A stretch of 64,000 nucleotides of DNA from Thiobacillus sp. 65-1059 (GTDB lineage: Bacteria > Pseudomonadota > Gammaproteobacteria > Burkholderiales > Thiobacillaceae): the NCBI GenBank assembly GCA_001897675.1, contig MKUE01000123.1, positions 16,349 to 80,348 of the forward strand, written 5' to 3'. Position numbers and translations under genes: made by a program. A model generated the notes under the pieces. The model searched no databases. It was not told the origin of the DNA and worked only from the letters and a program-made list of their open reading frames with translations. Of this stretch, positions 15,346 to 23,421 are shown one piece after another; within the stretch, counting starts at the first letter, position 1, and every line of letters starts with the position of its first letter.

Positions 15346-15738
15346 TCACGCCCGCACCGGAGTCACGTCGAAGCCAGCGCTCTTCCATGCCTCGATCCCG
15401 CCCGCCAGGGAGGTCACGTTAAGGTAGCCCAGCTGTTTCAGGGTATGGGCGGCGAAGGCGCTGCGCCCGCCTGTCTTGCAGTACACCAGGATTTCCAGCT
15501 GGCGATCGAGCAGCGTTTTCTCGCAGGCCGGATAGGTCGGGTCGACCTTGAACTCAAGCACGCCGCGCGGAACGTTGCAGGCGCTGCCGATGCACCCCTC
15601 GCCGAATTCCGCGGGCTCGCGCACGTCCAGAAGGACGATGTCTTTTCGCGCCGCCAGCTCGCGCGCGGCGGTAGCGGCATCCCACTCGGTGATCTGGGAT
15701 CTGGCCTGGGCGATGAGGTCTTGCGTGGTAAAGCTCAT
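15346..15738 (-). CDS. Rhodanese-domain sulfurtransferase
   Basis: This 130-residue single-domain rhodanese has the family signatures VLLDVREPAEF (36-45) and the active-site loop CKTGGRSA with catalytic Cys87. It transfers sulfane sulfur through a cysteine persulfide and is probably cytosolic. It is the last gene of the minus-strand run osmC, lpd, lipoyl carrier, rhodanese, with a GGAGACC-type ribosome site before the ATG. In a cell that makes sulfide from methanethiol, it may handle persulfides generated during sulfide oxidation. Confidence 0.88.
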   Translation of the reverse strand: MSFTTQDLIAQARSQITEWDAATAARELAARKDIVLLDVREPAEFGEGCIGSACNVPRGVLEFKVDPTYPACEKTLLDRQLEILVYCKTGGRSAFAAHTLKQLGYLNVTSLAGGIEAWKSAGFDVTPVRA

Positions 15739-15769
15739 GGGGGGTCTCCTGAAAATGGAAAACCGGCCT

Positions 15770-16165
15770 TCATGCTGCCAGGCCGAGGTGTTTGAGATAG
15801 TCGCCGGCCTCCAGCAGATGGCCGGTTTCCGCCGCTGCGGCCAGGCGGATGCGCAACACCCAGCCCTCGCCGTAGGGGTCGCCGTTGACCAGTCCGGGTT
15901 CGCCGCGCAGGCGCGGGTTGACCGCCAGCACGCTGCCGTCCACGGGAGCGATCATGTCGGACACGGCCTTGTGGGATTCGATGGTCCCGAGAGGGGTATC
16001 CCGGCGAATGACAGCGCCCACCCGCGGCAGGTCCAGGAATACGACCTCGCCCAGGCTTTGCTGCGCGAAATGATTGATCCCCACCAGGGCTTCGTCCCCT
16101 TCCTGGCGCAGCAGCCAGAGGGCGTCGCGGTGATACAGGCGGTCTTCAGGGTAATGTGCTGGCAT
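15770..16165 (-). CDS. GcvH/LbpA-like lipoyl carrier protein
   Basis: This 131-residue protein has the biotinyl/lipoyl barrel of glycine cleavage H-proteins, with the modified lysine predicted at Lys66 in ESHKAVSD. No glycine cleavage P- or T-protein gene is nearby. Instead the gene overlaps the end of a dihydrolipoamide dehydrogenase gene by 20 nt and sits with osmC and rhodanese genes. Lipoate-binding H-like proteins are known outside glycine cleavage, for example LbpA of the sHdr sulfur-oxidation pathway, but no hdr genes are present here. A dedicated dithiol carrier reduced or reoxidised by the adjacent Lpd is the most economical reading. Confidence 0.8.
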   Translation of the reverse strand: MPAHYPEDRLYHRDALWLLRQEGDEALVGINHFAQQSLGEVVFLDLPRVGAVIRRDTPLGTIESHKAVSDMIAPVDGSVLAVNPRLRGEPGLVNGDPYGEGWVLRIRLAAAAETGHLLEAGDYLKHLGLAA

Positions 16166-17561
16166 GATGGGTCTTCTCGCGTTTCATGGGTTTGTGCACG
16201 GCCTGGCCGAGCGCATCCTCGGCGGCTTCCAGCAGCGCTTCCGACAGGGTGGGATGGGCGTGCACGGTTTGGGTGACGGCATGCACGGTGGCGCCCTGGC
16301 GGATCAGCACCGCAGCCTCATGCACCATGTCGGAAGCGTGTGCGCCGACGATGTGGACGCCGAGCAGGCGCCCGCTGACGCGGTCCGCCACCACCTTGGC
16401 CAGGCCGGTCAGTTCGCCCATGGCCTGGGCCTTGCCGAGGCCGCGCAGGTCGAAGCGGCCGCAACTGACGACATGGCCTTTTTCGACGGCATCCCGTTCG
16501 GTGAGGCCGACGCATCCGATCTCCGGCATGGTGAATACGGCCCACGGGATGGCTGCTTCGTCGAGCGGCGCGGGGTCAAGTCCCAGCGCGTGATCCACCG
16601 CCAGACGTGCCTGCGCCGAGGCGGCATGGGCCAGTGCGAGGCGGCCGTTGACGTCGCCCACCGCATAAAGCCCCGCCAGGTTGGTGCGCATCAGGCTGTC
16701 GGTCATGATCTCGCCGCGCTGGCCCACGGCCACGCCGGCCTCTGCCAGGCCAAGTCCCGCGCTTTGGGGACGCCGCCCGACCGCCACCAGGGCGCGTTCG
16801 GCGGTGGCCACCCGCTCGCCATCGGCATAGGCGGCGACGCCGTCCGGCGTGGCTTCAAGCCGTTCCACCAGGCAGCGGCCGATGAATTCGATGCCGAGCT
16901 TGCGCATTTCCCGCTGCACGACGCTGGCGACATCCTGATCCAGGAAAGGCAGCGGGCGCTCGCCCATGGCGGTGAGGGTCACCTGCACGCCCAGGGCTTG
17001 CATGATGAAGGCGAATTCGCAGGCCACCACGCCCTCGCCGACGATGAGCAGGGAGCTCGGCAGGGTGTCCCATTTCAGCAGGTCGTCGCTGGTGGCGATG
17101 CGTTCGCCGTCGACCTGGAAACTTGCCGGCCGGATGGGGCTGGAGCCGGTGCAGACCAGCACGGCGTCGGCTTCGACCATGCCGTGTCCGGGCACCTCGA
17201 CGTGCCGTCCGTCGACAATGCGGCCGCGCCCCTGGATATGGGCCACTTTGCGATCCGCCATGAGGCCATCGATGCCGCGATTGAGCAGGCCGATAACCTG
17301 CCCGGCCTTGGCGCGCATCGCCGGCCAGTCGGCCTCGATGCTGCCGTTGAGGCGCAGCCCGTAGGTTTCCGCGCGACGCATTTTTTCTAGGAGATTGCAG
17401 ACCTCGACCAGGGTCTTGGTGGGGATGCAGCCGCGATGCAGGCAGGTGCCGCCCAGGGGATGCGGATCGATCAGGGTGACGTTGGCGCCTTCCGCCGCGG
17501 CGTGGGAAGCGGCGACGTAGCCTGCGGGACCGCCGCCGATAATGGCGATGTGTTTGGGCAT
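16146..17561 (-). CDS. lpd: Dihydrolipoamide dehydrogenase
   Basis: This 471-residue flavoprotein disulfide reductase has an N-terminal FAD-binding GGGPAGY motif (9-15), the redox-active disulfide Cys40/Cys45 in CLHRGC, a central NAD domain, and a C-terminal dimerisation region with the HAHPTLSE active-site His-Glu signature. That signature separates lipoamide dehydrogenases from glutathione and mercuric reductases. It transfers electrons between dihydrolipoyl groups and NAD+. It is encoded right before the lipoyl carrier gene and after osmC, rather than with 2-oxoacid dehydrogenase subunits, so a special role with that carrier is likely. Confidence 0.88.
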   Translation of the reverse strand: MPKHIAIIGGGPAGYVAASHAAAEGANVTLIDPHPLGGTCLHRGCIPTKTLVEVCNLLEKMRRAETYGLRLNGSIEADWPAMRAKAGQVIGLLNRGIDGLMADRKVAHIQGRGRIVDGRHVEVPGHGMVEADAVLVCTGSSPIRPASFQVDGERIATSDDLLKWDTLPSSLLIVGEGVVACEFAFIMQALGVQVTLTAMGERPLPFLDQDVASVVQREMRKLGIEFIGRCLVERLEATPDGVAAYADGERVATAERALVAVGRRPQSAGLGLAEAGVAVGQRGEIMTDSLMRTNLAGLYAVGDVNGRLALAHAASAQARLAVDHALGLDPAPLDEAAIPWAVFTMPEIGCVGLTERDAVEKGHVVSCGRFDLRGLGKAQAMGELTGLAKVVADRVSGRLLGVHIVGAHASDMVHEAAVLIRQGATVHAVTQTVHAHPTLSEALLEAAEDALGQAVHKPMKREKTHHASTLP

Positions 17562-17621
17562 GGTGTGTCTCCTGTGCCCGTCCGGCCGCCAGGAGGCGCC
17601 GAACGGACACCTGTTTTCAGG

Positions 17622-18164
17622 TCAGACCGGAAGCGCTTCGGCCTCCACCAGCTTGCCGTTGAGGGTGACCTGGCCGCTGACCTCGATGGCGCGCATCAGG
17701 CTATCCATCACTGGGCAGTGGCTTTCCACGGTCTGCACCAGTTTCATGAGCGTTTCGGTGTCGGCTGGGCTGTTCACCTCGGTCTCGAAAATGATCTTCT
17801 GGTAGCCCGGCGGGATGGCCCCATCCATGCCGAACAGGCCGCGCAGGTCGAGATAGCCGCGCAGATTGACCTTGACGCTATCGAGCTTGACGCCCATGAC
17901 CGAGGCGTAGGCGCTGTACATGATTTCCTGGCATGCGCCCAGTGCGACCAGCAGCAGTTCCACCGGATTGGGCGCGGCGTCGGCCCCTCCCAGCTCGGGC
18001 GGCTCGTCGACGATGATGGGCGGAAAGTCGCGCACCCTGGCGCTGCAGCGCACGCCCTCTTCCAGCCGGGTATCGGCACGGAATACCACCTTGGCGGCGC
18101 CGGGATTGCCCTGGATGCCGGCGATGGCCTGCATCAGGGCGGCTTTGACGGTTTCTTGCGACAT
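17622..18164 (-). CDS. OsmC-family peroxidase-like protein
   Basis: This 180-residue OsmC/Ohr-family protein has the two conserved cysteines of the active site, Cys78 (LGACQE) and Cys150 (SHCPVMD). Members reduce organic hydroperoxides or H2O2 through a disulfide, and Ohr-type members are known to be re-reduced by lipoylated proteins and Lpd rather than by thioredoxin. The next genes encode exactly such a lipoyl carrier and an Lpd. An AGAGGAAA ribosome site precedes the ATG. Some OsmC relatives have other, poorly defined roles, so peroxidase activity is an inference. Confidence 0.82.
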   Translation of the reverse strand: MSQETVKAALMQAIAGIQGNPGAAKVVFRADTRLEEGVRCSARVRDFPPIIVDEPPELGGADAAPNPVELLLVALGACQEIMYSAYASVMGVKLDSVKVNLRGYLDLRGLFGMDGAIPPGYQKIIFETEVNSPADTETLMKLVQTVESHCPVMDSLMRAIEVSGQVTLNGKLVEAEALPV

Positions 18165-18278
18165 GGTCAGTTTCCTCTCGTGTGTGGGGGGATCGGCGGC
18201 GCGCGACAGTGCATGCCGTTGACTGCATTAAATGGGATTGCAGCGATGAAAATAAGTCGGACGAGCGCGCATCCGGAT

Positions 18279-18297
18279 GAGTAGATTCCCCTAATCC
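18279..18297. promoter_or_regulatory. Candidate FixJ/NarL-type site upstream of osmC-lpd operon
   Basis: GAGTAGATTCCCCTAATCC is flanked by ATCCGGA (about 18271) and ATCCGGAT (about 18294), giving an extended inverted repeat. It lies 115 nt upstream of osmC and just beyond the end of the response-regulator gene, so local control by that regulator is plausible. Confidence 0.4.
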
Positions 18298-18413
18298 GGA
18301 TTGGGTATGCCCGGCGGAAACCGCCCGGCACGCGCCGCAAGGATGCCTGCGCTTGACGGCACGGCCAGCCTTCCCGGGCAAAATGGCGCGGGACTGCGGC
18401 GGCAGGTGCGGTT

Positions 18414-19052
18414 TCAGGAAACCGGGCTGGCCTCGTTCGCCGCCTGCGTTTCCATGCGCATCCATACCTGCACCAGCTCGGGCAGGGAATTCACACGCAT
18501 CTTGAACATGACGTTGGCGCGGTGCACCTCGATGGTCTTCGGGCTCAGACCCAGCTTGATGGCAATCACCTTGTTGGCCTTGCCGGCCACCACGTGCGCG
18601 GCGACTTCCCGCTCGCGCGGCGTCAATTGCCGGTAGTTGGCCTGGATCCGGGCCAGCTCCCCGTGGCTGTGGCGGCGTTGCCGGCACAGTTCCAGGGCCA
18701 GCTGGATGCGGTCCAGCAAGGCCTGGTCGTTGTACGGCTTCTGCAGGAAATCGATGGCGCCGGCTTTCATCGCACGCACCGCCATGGGCACGTCGCCGTG
18801 GCCGGTGACGATGATGACCGGCAGGCACCAGTCGCGCTCCAGCAGGTGGCTCTGCAACTCCAGGCCGCTCATCCCGGGTATGCGCACATCCAGCACCAGG
18901 CAGCCAGGGGAGGCGCCGTCGTAGACATTGAGAAATTCGCGCGCCGAGGAATAGCCGCACACCCGATGGCCGACCGACTCCAGCAGCCAGTGCAGCGATT
19001 CGCGCGCGGCCTGATCGTCGTCGACCACGAAAACGGTTTGCTGTTCAGCCAT
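18414..19052 (-). CDS. FixJ-type response regulator (second system)
   Basis: This 212-residue regulator has a receiver domain with phosphoacceptor Asp55 (LDVRIPG) and a LuxR/FixJ-type HTH (TPREREVAAHVV, then KLGLSPKTIEVHRANV). Its start overlaps the end of the sensor kinase gene by 8 nt. It resembles the regulator at 9638, including TGHGDVP and the AVRAMKAGA stretch, so the two systems probably arose by duplication or act on similar sites. The neighbouring osmC-lpd-carrier-rhodanese operon is the obvious target. Confidence 0.88.
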   Translation of the reverse strand: MAEQQTVFVVDDDQAARESLHWLLESVGHRVCGYSSAREFLNVYDGASPGCLVLDVRIPGMSGLELQSHLLERDWCLPVIIVTGHGDVPMAVRAMKAGAIDFLQKPYNDQALLDRIQLALELCRQRRHSHGELARIQANYRQLTPREREVAAHVVAGKANKVIAIKLGLSPKTIEVHRANVMFKMRVNSLPELVQVWMRMETQAANEASPVS

Positions 19053-20322
19053 CTATTTCCTCCTCGGTAGCCAGACACAGGGTGAAGCGGAACGTGAGGC
19101 CGTCGCCGTTCGGGTTGGGCAAGGGAATCAGGGCGCCGCCATGGGCCTCGACGATGGAGCGGCAGATCGGCAGGCCCATGCCCATGCCAGCCGACTTGGT
19201 GGTGAAGAACGGCTCGAAAATCCGGTTCTGCATTTCGCGCGGCAGCCCGGAGCCGGTATCGCGCACCTCCACCACCGCCTTCCCCTCCGCCACGCAGGTG
19301 CGCAGCGTGAGATAGCGTCGTCCGGGCGGCACCTCGCCCATCGCCTCGACCGCGTTGCGCACCAGATTGAGCACGACCTGCTCGATCTGGATGGCGTGGC
19401 CCAGCACATGCGGCATGCCGGGTGCCAGATTCAGCCTGACGTCGACCTGGTGCAGGTTCACTTCCGGCCCGGCAATCAGCATGGCTTCGCGCACGATGGC
19501 ATGCAGATCCTGCGGCTGGCGAGGGCTGTCCTCCTTGTTCACGAAACGGCGCAGGCTGCTGATAATGCCGCCGGCGCGCTCGGCCTGCTGGCAGACCTGC
19601 TCGATGGCCTGGGTCAGGTCCTCCACCGTGCCGCCGCCGGAACGGATGCGCCGCAGGCAGCCGCGCGAGTAGTTGGCAATGGCGGCAAGCGGCTGGTTCA
19701 GCTCATGCGCCAGGCCGGAAGCCATCTCGCCCATCGTGTTGACGCGCGCCGCATGGGCCAGCTCGCGGTAATGCAGGCGCACCTCGTCCTCGGCGTGCTT
19801 GCGCGCGGTGATGTCGCGCGTGATGCCAAGCAGCGCGATCACGTTGCCGCGGCCGTCGCGCAGCGGCACGGCGTGGGTTTCCATCCAGCGCCGGCGGCCT
19901 TTCAGGCTGACGATCTGGAATTCCATGACGCCGGATTCGCCGGCAAATATCCGTTCGGTGAGCGTGCGGTATTCGTCGCGGAATTCCGGCGCGACCATGT
20001 CGTAGACCGAGGTGCCGATGATGTCGCCCGGCTGGCCGGCTTCGAGCAGCGCCAGTCCGGCCGGATTCATTTCCAGCAGGATGCCGTCGAGGGTTTGCAG
20101 CTTCACGCATTCCGGCTCCGAAGCGATGATCTGGCGCAGCCGGTTTTCGTTTTCCGCCAGCTTTTCCTCGGCTCGGCAGCGTTCGCCGATTTCGTTTTCC
20201 AGCACCCGCTTGGAATGGCGCAAGCGCAGGTTGAGGCGGGTAACGTACAGTACCAGGCCCGCCATCAGGGCGAGAACGGTCGATAGCAGTGCCCAGGCAA
20301 ACGGATTAGCGGGGTAATCCAA
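19045..20322 (-). CDS. Membrane-anchored PAS sensor histidine kinase
   Basis: This 425-residue kinase has one transmembrane helix (about 8-28), a coiled-coil linker, one PAS domain with PAC (about 60-180), a HisKA domain with the phosphoacceptor His in GLAHELNQPL (about 205), and an HATPase domain (FEPFFTTK, GMGLPICRSI). With no periplasmic domain, sensing is probably by the cytoplasmic PAS domain, for instance of redox state. It is followed by its FixJ-type regulator gene. A weak sigma-54 promoter and an activator palindrome lie upstream. Confidence 0.87.
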   Translation of the reverse strand: MDYPANPFAWALLSTVLALMAGLVLYVTRLNLRLRHSKRVLENEIGERCRAEEKLAENENRLRQIIASEPECVKLQTLDGILLEMNPAGLALLEAGQPGDIIGTSVYDMVAPEFRDEYRTLTERIFAGESGVMEFQIVSLKGRRRWMETHAVPLRDGRGNVIALLGITRDITARKHAEDEVRLHYRELAHAARVNTMGEMASGLAHELNQPLAAIANYSRGCLRRIRSGGGTVEDLTQAIEQVCQQAERAGGIISSLRRFVNKEDSPRQPQDLHAIVREAMLIAGPEVNLHQVDVRLNLAPGMPHVLGHAIQIEQVVLNLVRNAVEAMGEVPPGRRYLTLRTCVAEGKAVVEVRDTGSGLPREMQNRIFEPFFTTKSAGMGMGLPICRSIVEAHGGALIPLPNPNGDGLTFRFTLCLATEEEIDG

Positions 20323-20406
20323 ATGAATCGCTCCGGTCGGATCGGGTCATTCCGGAGCTGTCTGGCCTGAAGCTGCCGGCAGCTATCCGGACGAATAACC
20401 TCCCCA

Positions 20407-20422
20407 AGCAACAATCGAACCA
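20407..20422 (-). promoter_or_regulatory. Weak sigma-54 promoter candidate for second two-component operon
   Basis: On the minus strand TGGTTCGATTGTTGCT keeps the invariant GG and GC at correct spacing and the full TTGCT -12 box, but has TTC in place of CAC. It is 85 nt before the kinase ATG and 89 nt from the activator palindrome at 20511, which supports it. Confidence 0.5.
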
Positions 20423-20510
20423 ATTCGCATGGCATGCCGCAAAGGCCGGCCGGCACTGGGTTCCGGCTCGGCTGGCGGGCGCAACCTGTCCCGCGCCCAG
20501 GACAGCGCGA

Positions 20511-20525
20511 ATGACACTCTGTCAT
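20511..20525. promoter_or_regulatory. Upstream activator palindrome
   Basis: ATGACACTCTGTCAT is a perfect inverted repeat identical in its central 13 bases to the site at 463-477. It sits at sigma-54 enhancer distance from the weak promoter at 20407. The spacer 20323-20693 contains no gene. Confidence 0.65.
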
Positions 20526-20693
20526 GCAGCCACGGCTCCCCGCCGTCAGTCCCCAGGGCAAGCGGACCGCCGGCTGGGCGCTGGCATCCGCCGGAATCAG
20601 TGGCCGCGGCTTGAGCGGAGCGTTTCCCCTGCGCCGCTTCGGGGATCGGTTGCGCGCGCACCCGCCGTCCCCTCCGGTGCGGGCGCGGACGTC

Positions 20694-21293
20694 TCAGAAA
20701 TGCCGCCCGACCGCCAGGCCGATCAGCAGCGGATCGAGCTTGAGGGTCTCGATCTTGGCGCCGCCGCCGCCCGGCCGCACATCGGTTTCCAGGTAAAACT
20801 TCTTCACATCGAAATTGATGAAATAGTCCTTGTTGACGGCGTAATCGAACCCGGCCTGCAGTACCGCTCCGGTATCCGCGGGAAACCCGCGCAAGCCGTC
20901 GAACACCGGCCCGCTCTTGTCGAAGAACACGGTGTGGTGGATGCCGGCGCCGACATAGGGGCTGAAATCCGACTTCGGCATGAAATGGTATTGCAGCATC
21001 AGGTGGAACGGCGCCATGCTTGCCTTGCCCAGCGTCGCACCGCCGGCGCTGAAGGTGTGGCGCGTGATCCCGGCGGCCGTGTTCAGCGCCAGGTTTTCGT
21101 TCAGGTAATAGGTCAGGTTCAGGATCGGCTTGGTCTCGTTGGTGGCATCCGCCCCGACCACAGGCGATTCGATGTCGGGACGGATGTTGACCAGACCAAG
21201 GCTCACATCGAGCCGGTTGCCGGCATGCGCCAGCGTGGCGAACGCCGCCAGCAGCACACCCGTCAGCGTAGCGCGGGGAAAATATTTGTTCAT
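20694..21293 (-). CDS. ompW: OmpW-family outer membrane protein
   Basis: This 199-residue protein has a signal peptide (cleavage after about AHA, 24) and an eight-stranded beta-barrel pattern. It has OmpW-like segments (LDVSLGLVNIRP, PYVGAGIHHTVFF) and a C-terminal Phe typical of BAM substrates. OmpW barrels form narrow hydrophobic channels and are linked to uptake of small hydrophobic compounds, including alkanes. With an AlkB-type hydroxylase 10 kb away it could help substrate entry, but OmpW is also a general stress porin. An AAGGAG ribosome site precedes the ATG. Confidence 0.87.
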   Translation of the reverse strand: MNKYFPRATLTGVLLAAFATLAHAGNRLDVSLGLVNIRPDIESPVVGADATNETKPILNLTYYLNENLALNTAAGITRHTFSAGGATLGKASMAPFHLMLQYHFMPKSDFSPYVGAGIHHTVFFDKSGPVFDGLRGFPADTGAVLQAGFDYAVNKDYFINFDVKKFYLETDVRPGGGGAKIETLKLDPLLIGLAVGRHF

Positions 21294-21383
21294 TGCGTCT
21301 CCTTATGGTTTGCGGCCCCGCGCGTCGCGCGAGGGGCCAGGCATCCATTACAGGGGCACGCCGGAGCGCCGTAAATTGGCATC

Positions 21384-21405
21384 AATACTGCGTCAATACA
21401 GTATT
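21384..21405. promoter_or_regulatory. Inverted repeat upstream of ompW
   Basis: AATACTG, an 8-nt spacer and CAGTATT form a perfect 7-bp inverted repeat about 90 nt before the ompW start. It is AT-rich against a GC-rich background. It is likely an operator or part of the ompW promoter. The remaining spacer 21406-21593 shows no supported gene. Confidence 0.5.
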
Positions 21406-21593
21406 ACTACTTAGTCGGCACAGGCATGCCCCGGGGGTGCTGCCGAAGCGGAAGCGGCGGCCAGCTCAAGCGATGGCTGCGCGCTGCGCAAAGGGAATTC
21501 CCATGGCCTGCGGAGGATTTGCTGCGTTGGGGGCGTTGCCGGGCCCGGGGAAGCGCCGATGAGCGGCGCCGGCGCAACGCGCTCTACGCGGCC

Positions 21594-22028
21594 TCAGTCG
21601 CGCGGCGCCGGCACGGTCAGTGTGATCCCGATCGTGCTCCGCTTGCCGGCGCCATCGCGCACGGTCAGCGTCATCGGCACGCTGTCGCCGCCGCCGAGCG
21701 GTGCTTTCAGCCCGATCAGCATGGCGTGCAGGCCGCCGGGTTGCAGGCTGACGGTCTTGCCCCGGGGCAGCCTGATCGATTCCAGTTCGCGCATTTCCAT
21801 GCGCTCGCCGTCCATGCGCATGAAATGCAGTTCGACCGATGCCGCCGCCGGCGTGGCGCCCGCCACCAGTTCCAGGTCGCGCTCGGCGGTGATGTCCATG
21901 AATGCGCCGGCCACCCGCTGGCCCGGCACCGTGGGGCGCGCCCAGGCGTTCTCGATCCTGACATCGGCAGCCTGCGCCGGGCCGGCGAACATCAGGACGG
22001 CGAGCAGCGGAAGGACATAAACACGCAT
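21594..22028 (-). CDS. PCu(A)C periplasmic copper chaperone
   Basis: This 144-residue protein has a signal peptide (cleavage after AQA, 20) and a cupredoxin-like fold. Its copper motif fits H-x10-M-x21-H-x-M exactly: His68, Met79, His101, Met103. Such chaperones deliver Cu(I) to SCO proteins and cytochrome oxidase in the periplasm. The gene is last in the minus-strand run fhcB-A-D-C, phosphatase, folP, pcuC, starting 28 nt after folP. Its presence in a C1 operon fits the copper needs of MtoX and the two SCO proteins of this window. Confidence 0.88.
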   Translation of the reverse strand: MRVYVLPLLAVLMFAGPAQAADVRIENAWARPTVPGQRVAGAFMDITAERDLELVAGATPAAASVELHFMRMDGERMEMRELESIRLPRGKTVSLQPGGLHAMLIGLKAPLGGGDSVPMTLTVRDGAGKRSTIGITLTVPAPRD

Positions 22029-22056
22029 GGCAAAAACTCCTTGTCGGACCGAAGCC

Positions 22057-22878
22057 TCAGTTCCCGCTGCCCAAGGCCTGCCAGACCTTCAGCGCATCCA
22101 CCGTGGACGCGACATCATGCACGCGCACGATCGCGGCGCCGCGCATCGCGGCGAGCAGCGCCGCCGTGACGCTGGCGCTCGCTCGCTGCTCCAGCGTCCG
22201 GCCCGCAAGCGCGCCGAACAGCGATTTGCGCGACACCCCGACCAGCGTCGGCGCATCGCGCGTGAAGCGGCGCAGTTCGCGAAACAGCGCGATGTTGTGC
22301 GCCGGCGTCTTGCCGAAGCCGAAACCCGGATCCAGCACCAGGCGCTCGCGCGCGATACCGGCCTGGCGTGCCGCCTCGAAACGGGCGCGCAGATAGTCCG
22401 CCACTTCTTGCGTCACGTCGCCGTACGCCGGCGCCTGTTGCATGGTTTGCGGCGTGCCCTGCATGTGCATCAGGCAGACGCCGCAATCGGAATCCGCCAC
22501 CGCTTGCAGCGCGCCCGGCGCACGCAGGGCATTGACGTCGTTGATCATGTCCGCGCCGGCGGCCAGCGCGGCCGCCATCACCTCGGTCTTCATGGTGTCC
22601 ACCGACAGCGCCGCACCGCACGCCGCGAGGCCGGCGACGACCGGCAGCACGCGCTGCAATTCCATCCCCGCATCGACCGGCATGGCGCCGGGGCGCGTCG
22701 ATTCGCCGCCGATGTCGAGGATGTCGGCGCCCTCCTCGCGCAGCCTCAGGCCGTGCTCGATGGCGCGCCCGGCATCGGCGTAGCGGCCGCCGTCGGAAAA
22801 CGAATCCGGCGTCACGTTGACGATGCCCATGACCAGTGGACGCTCCAGGTCGAAACGATAGCGGCCGCATTGCAGCAT
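22057..22878 (-). CDS. folP: Dihydropteroate synthase
   Basis: This 273-residue TIM-barrel enzyme has the two FolP signatures, MGIVNVTPDSFSDGG (17-31) and DIGGESTRPGA (55-65), plus the DPGFGFGK phosphate site. It condenses 6-hydroxymethyl-dihydropterin diphosphate with p-aminobenzoate for folate. A separate, divergent DHPS-like gene at 45753 probably serves methanopterin, so this copy is likely for folate, though it is encoded in the fhc operon. The gene begins 3 nt after the phosphatase stop. Confidence 0.9.
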   Translation of the reverse strand: MLQCGRYRFDLERPLVMGIVNVTPDSFSDGGRYADAGRAIEHGLRLREEGADILDIGGESTRPGAMPVDAGMELQRVLPVVAGLAACGAALSVDTMKTEVMAAALAAGADMINDVNALRAPGALQAVADSDCGVCLMHMQGTPQTMQQAPAYGDVTQEVADYLRARFEAARQAGIARERLVLDPGFGFGKTPAHNIALFRELRRFTRDAPTLVGVSRKSLFGALAGRTLEQRASASVTAALLAAMRGAAIVRVHDVASTVDALKVWQALGSGN

Positions 22879-22881
22879 GGT

Positions 22882-23421
22882 TCAGCCTGCCCCGAATTCG
22901 AGGGTTTCGCAGTTGCCGATCCAGACCTGCCACATGCGCGCCGGGTCCAGGTTCTGAAAATGCCCGGCCACGGCCTGCAGCACCTCGTGATGCGTCACCA
23001 CCAGCACGGCGGGTTCGTCGACGCCGCGCAGCTCGGCCAGAAAGTCGTGCACGCGCACCGCCATTTCGCGATAGGACTCGCCATCGGGCGCCTTCCACGC
23101 GAAAGGGTCGGGGGCGCCGTGCATGGCATTGAGGTACTGCGTCACCGGCAGCCCCTCGAAGCCGGTATTGCGGTCGTCGAGCCGGGCGTCGACATGGATC
23201 TCGGCGCAATGGCATGCGTTGACGATGGCCGCGGTTTCCTGCGCGCGGCGCAGGCGCGAGACGTAGACGCGGCGGATCGGCAGACCGCGCAGACGCTCGG
23301 CAGCGGCCTGCGCCTGCAGCCGCCCGGCCGGCGTCAGCGCCACCGGCACGCCGGGATCGGCGTTGCACAGGCCGCGCAGGTTGTACTCGGATTCGCCGTG
23401 GCGCAGGAACACCAGTTTCAT
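22882..23421 (-). CDS. Histidine phosphatase family protein
   Basis: This 179-residue protein has the phosphohistidine motif LRHGES (6-11) and a second active-site His in VVTHHEVLQ (near 148). It belongs to the phosphoglycerate-mutase-like superfamily and resembles CobC/GpmB-type small phosphatases. The ATG overlaps the fhcC stop by 4 nt, and folP follows at once. A role in dephosphorylating a pterin or other cofactor intermediate is reasonable in this context, but the substrate cannot be read from the sequence. Confidence 0.8.
   Translation of the reverse strand: MKLVFLRHGESEYNLRGLCNADPGVPVALTPAGRLQAQAAAERLRGLPIRRVYVSRLRRAQETAAIVNACHCAEIHVDARLDDRNTGFEGLPVTQYLNAMHGAPDPFAWKAPDGESYREMAVRVHDFLAELRGVDEPAVLVVTHHEVLQAVAGHFQNLDPARMWQVWIGNCETLEFGAG

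Noticed and set aside
15770..16165. Glycine cleavage H-protein as a glycine cleavage gene
   Set aside because: No gcvP or gcvT is nearby, and it is embedded with lpd, osmC and rhodanese, so it is called a lipoyl carrier without assuming glycine cleavage.
21377..21392. Sigma-54-like TGGCATCAATACTGCG on the plus strand
   Set aside because: GG and GC spacing fits, but no plus-strand gene follows, no activator palindrome is near, and it overlaps the ompW inverted repeat.
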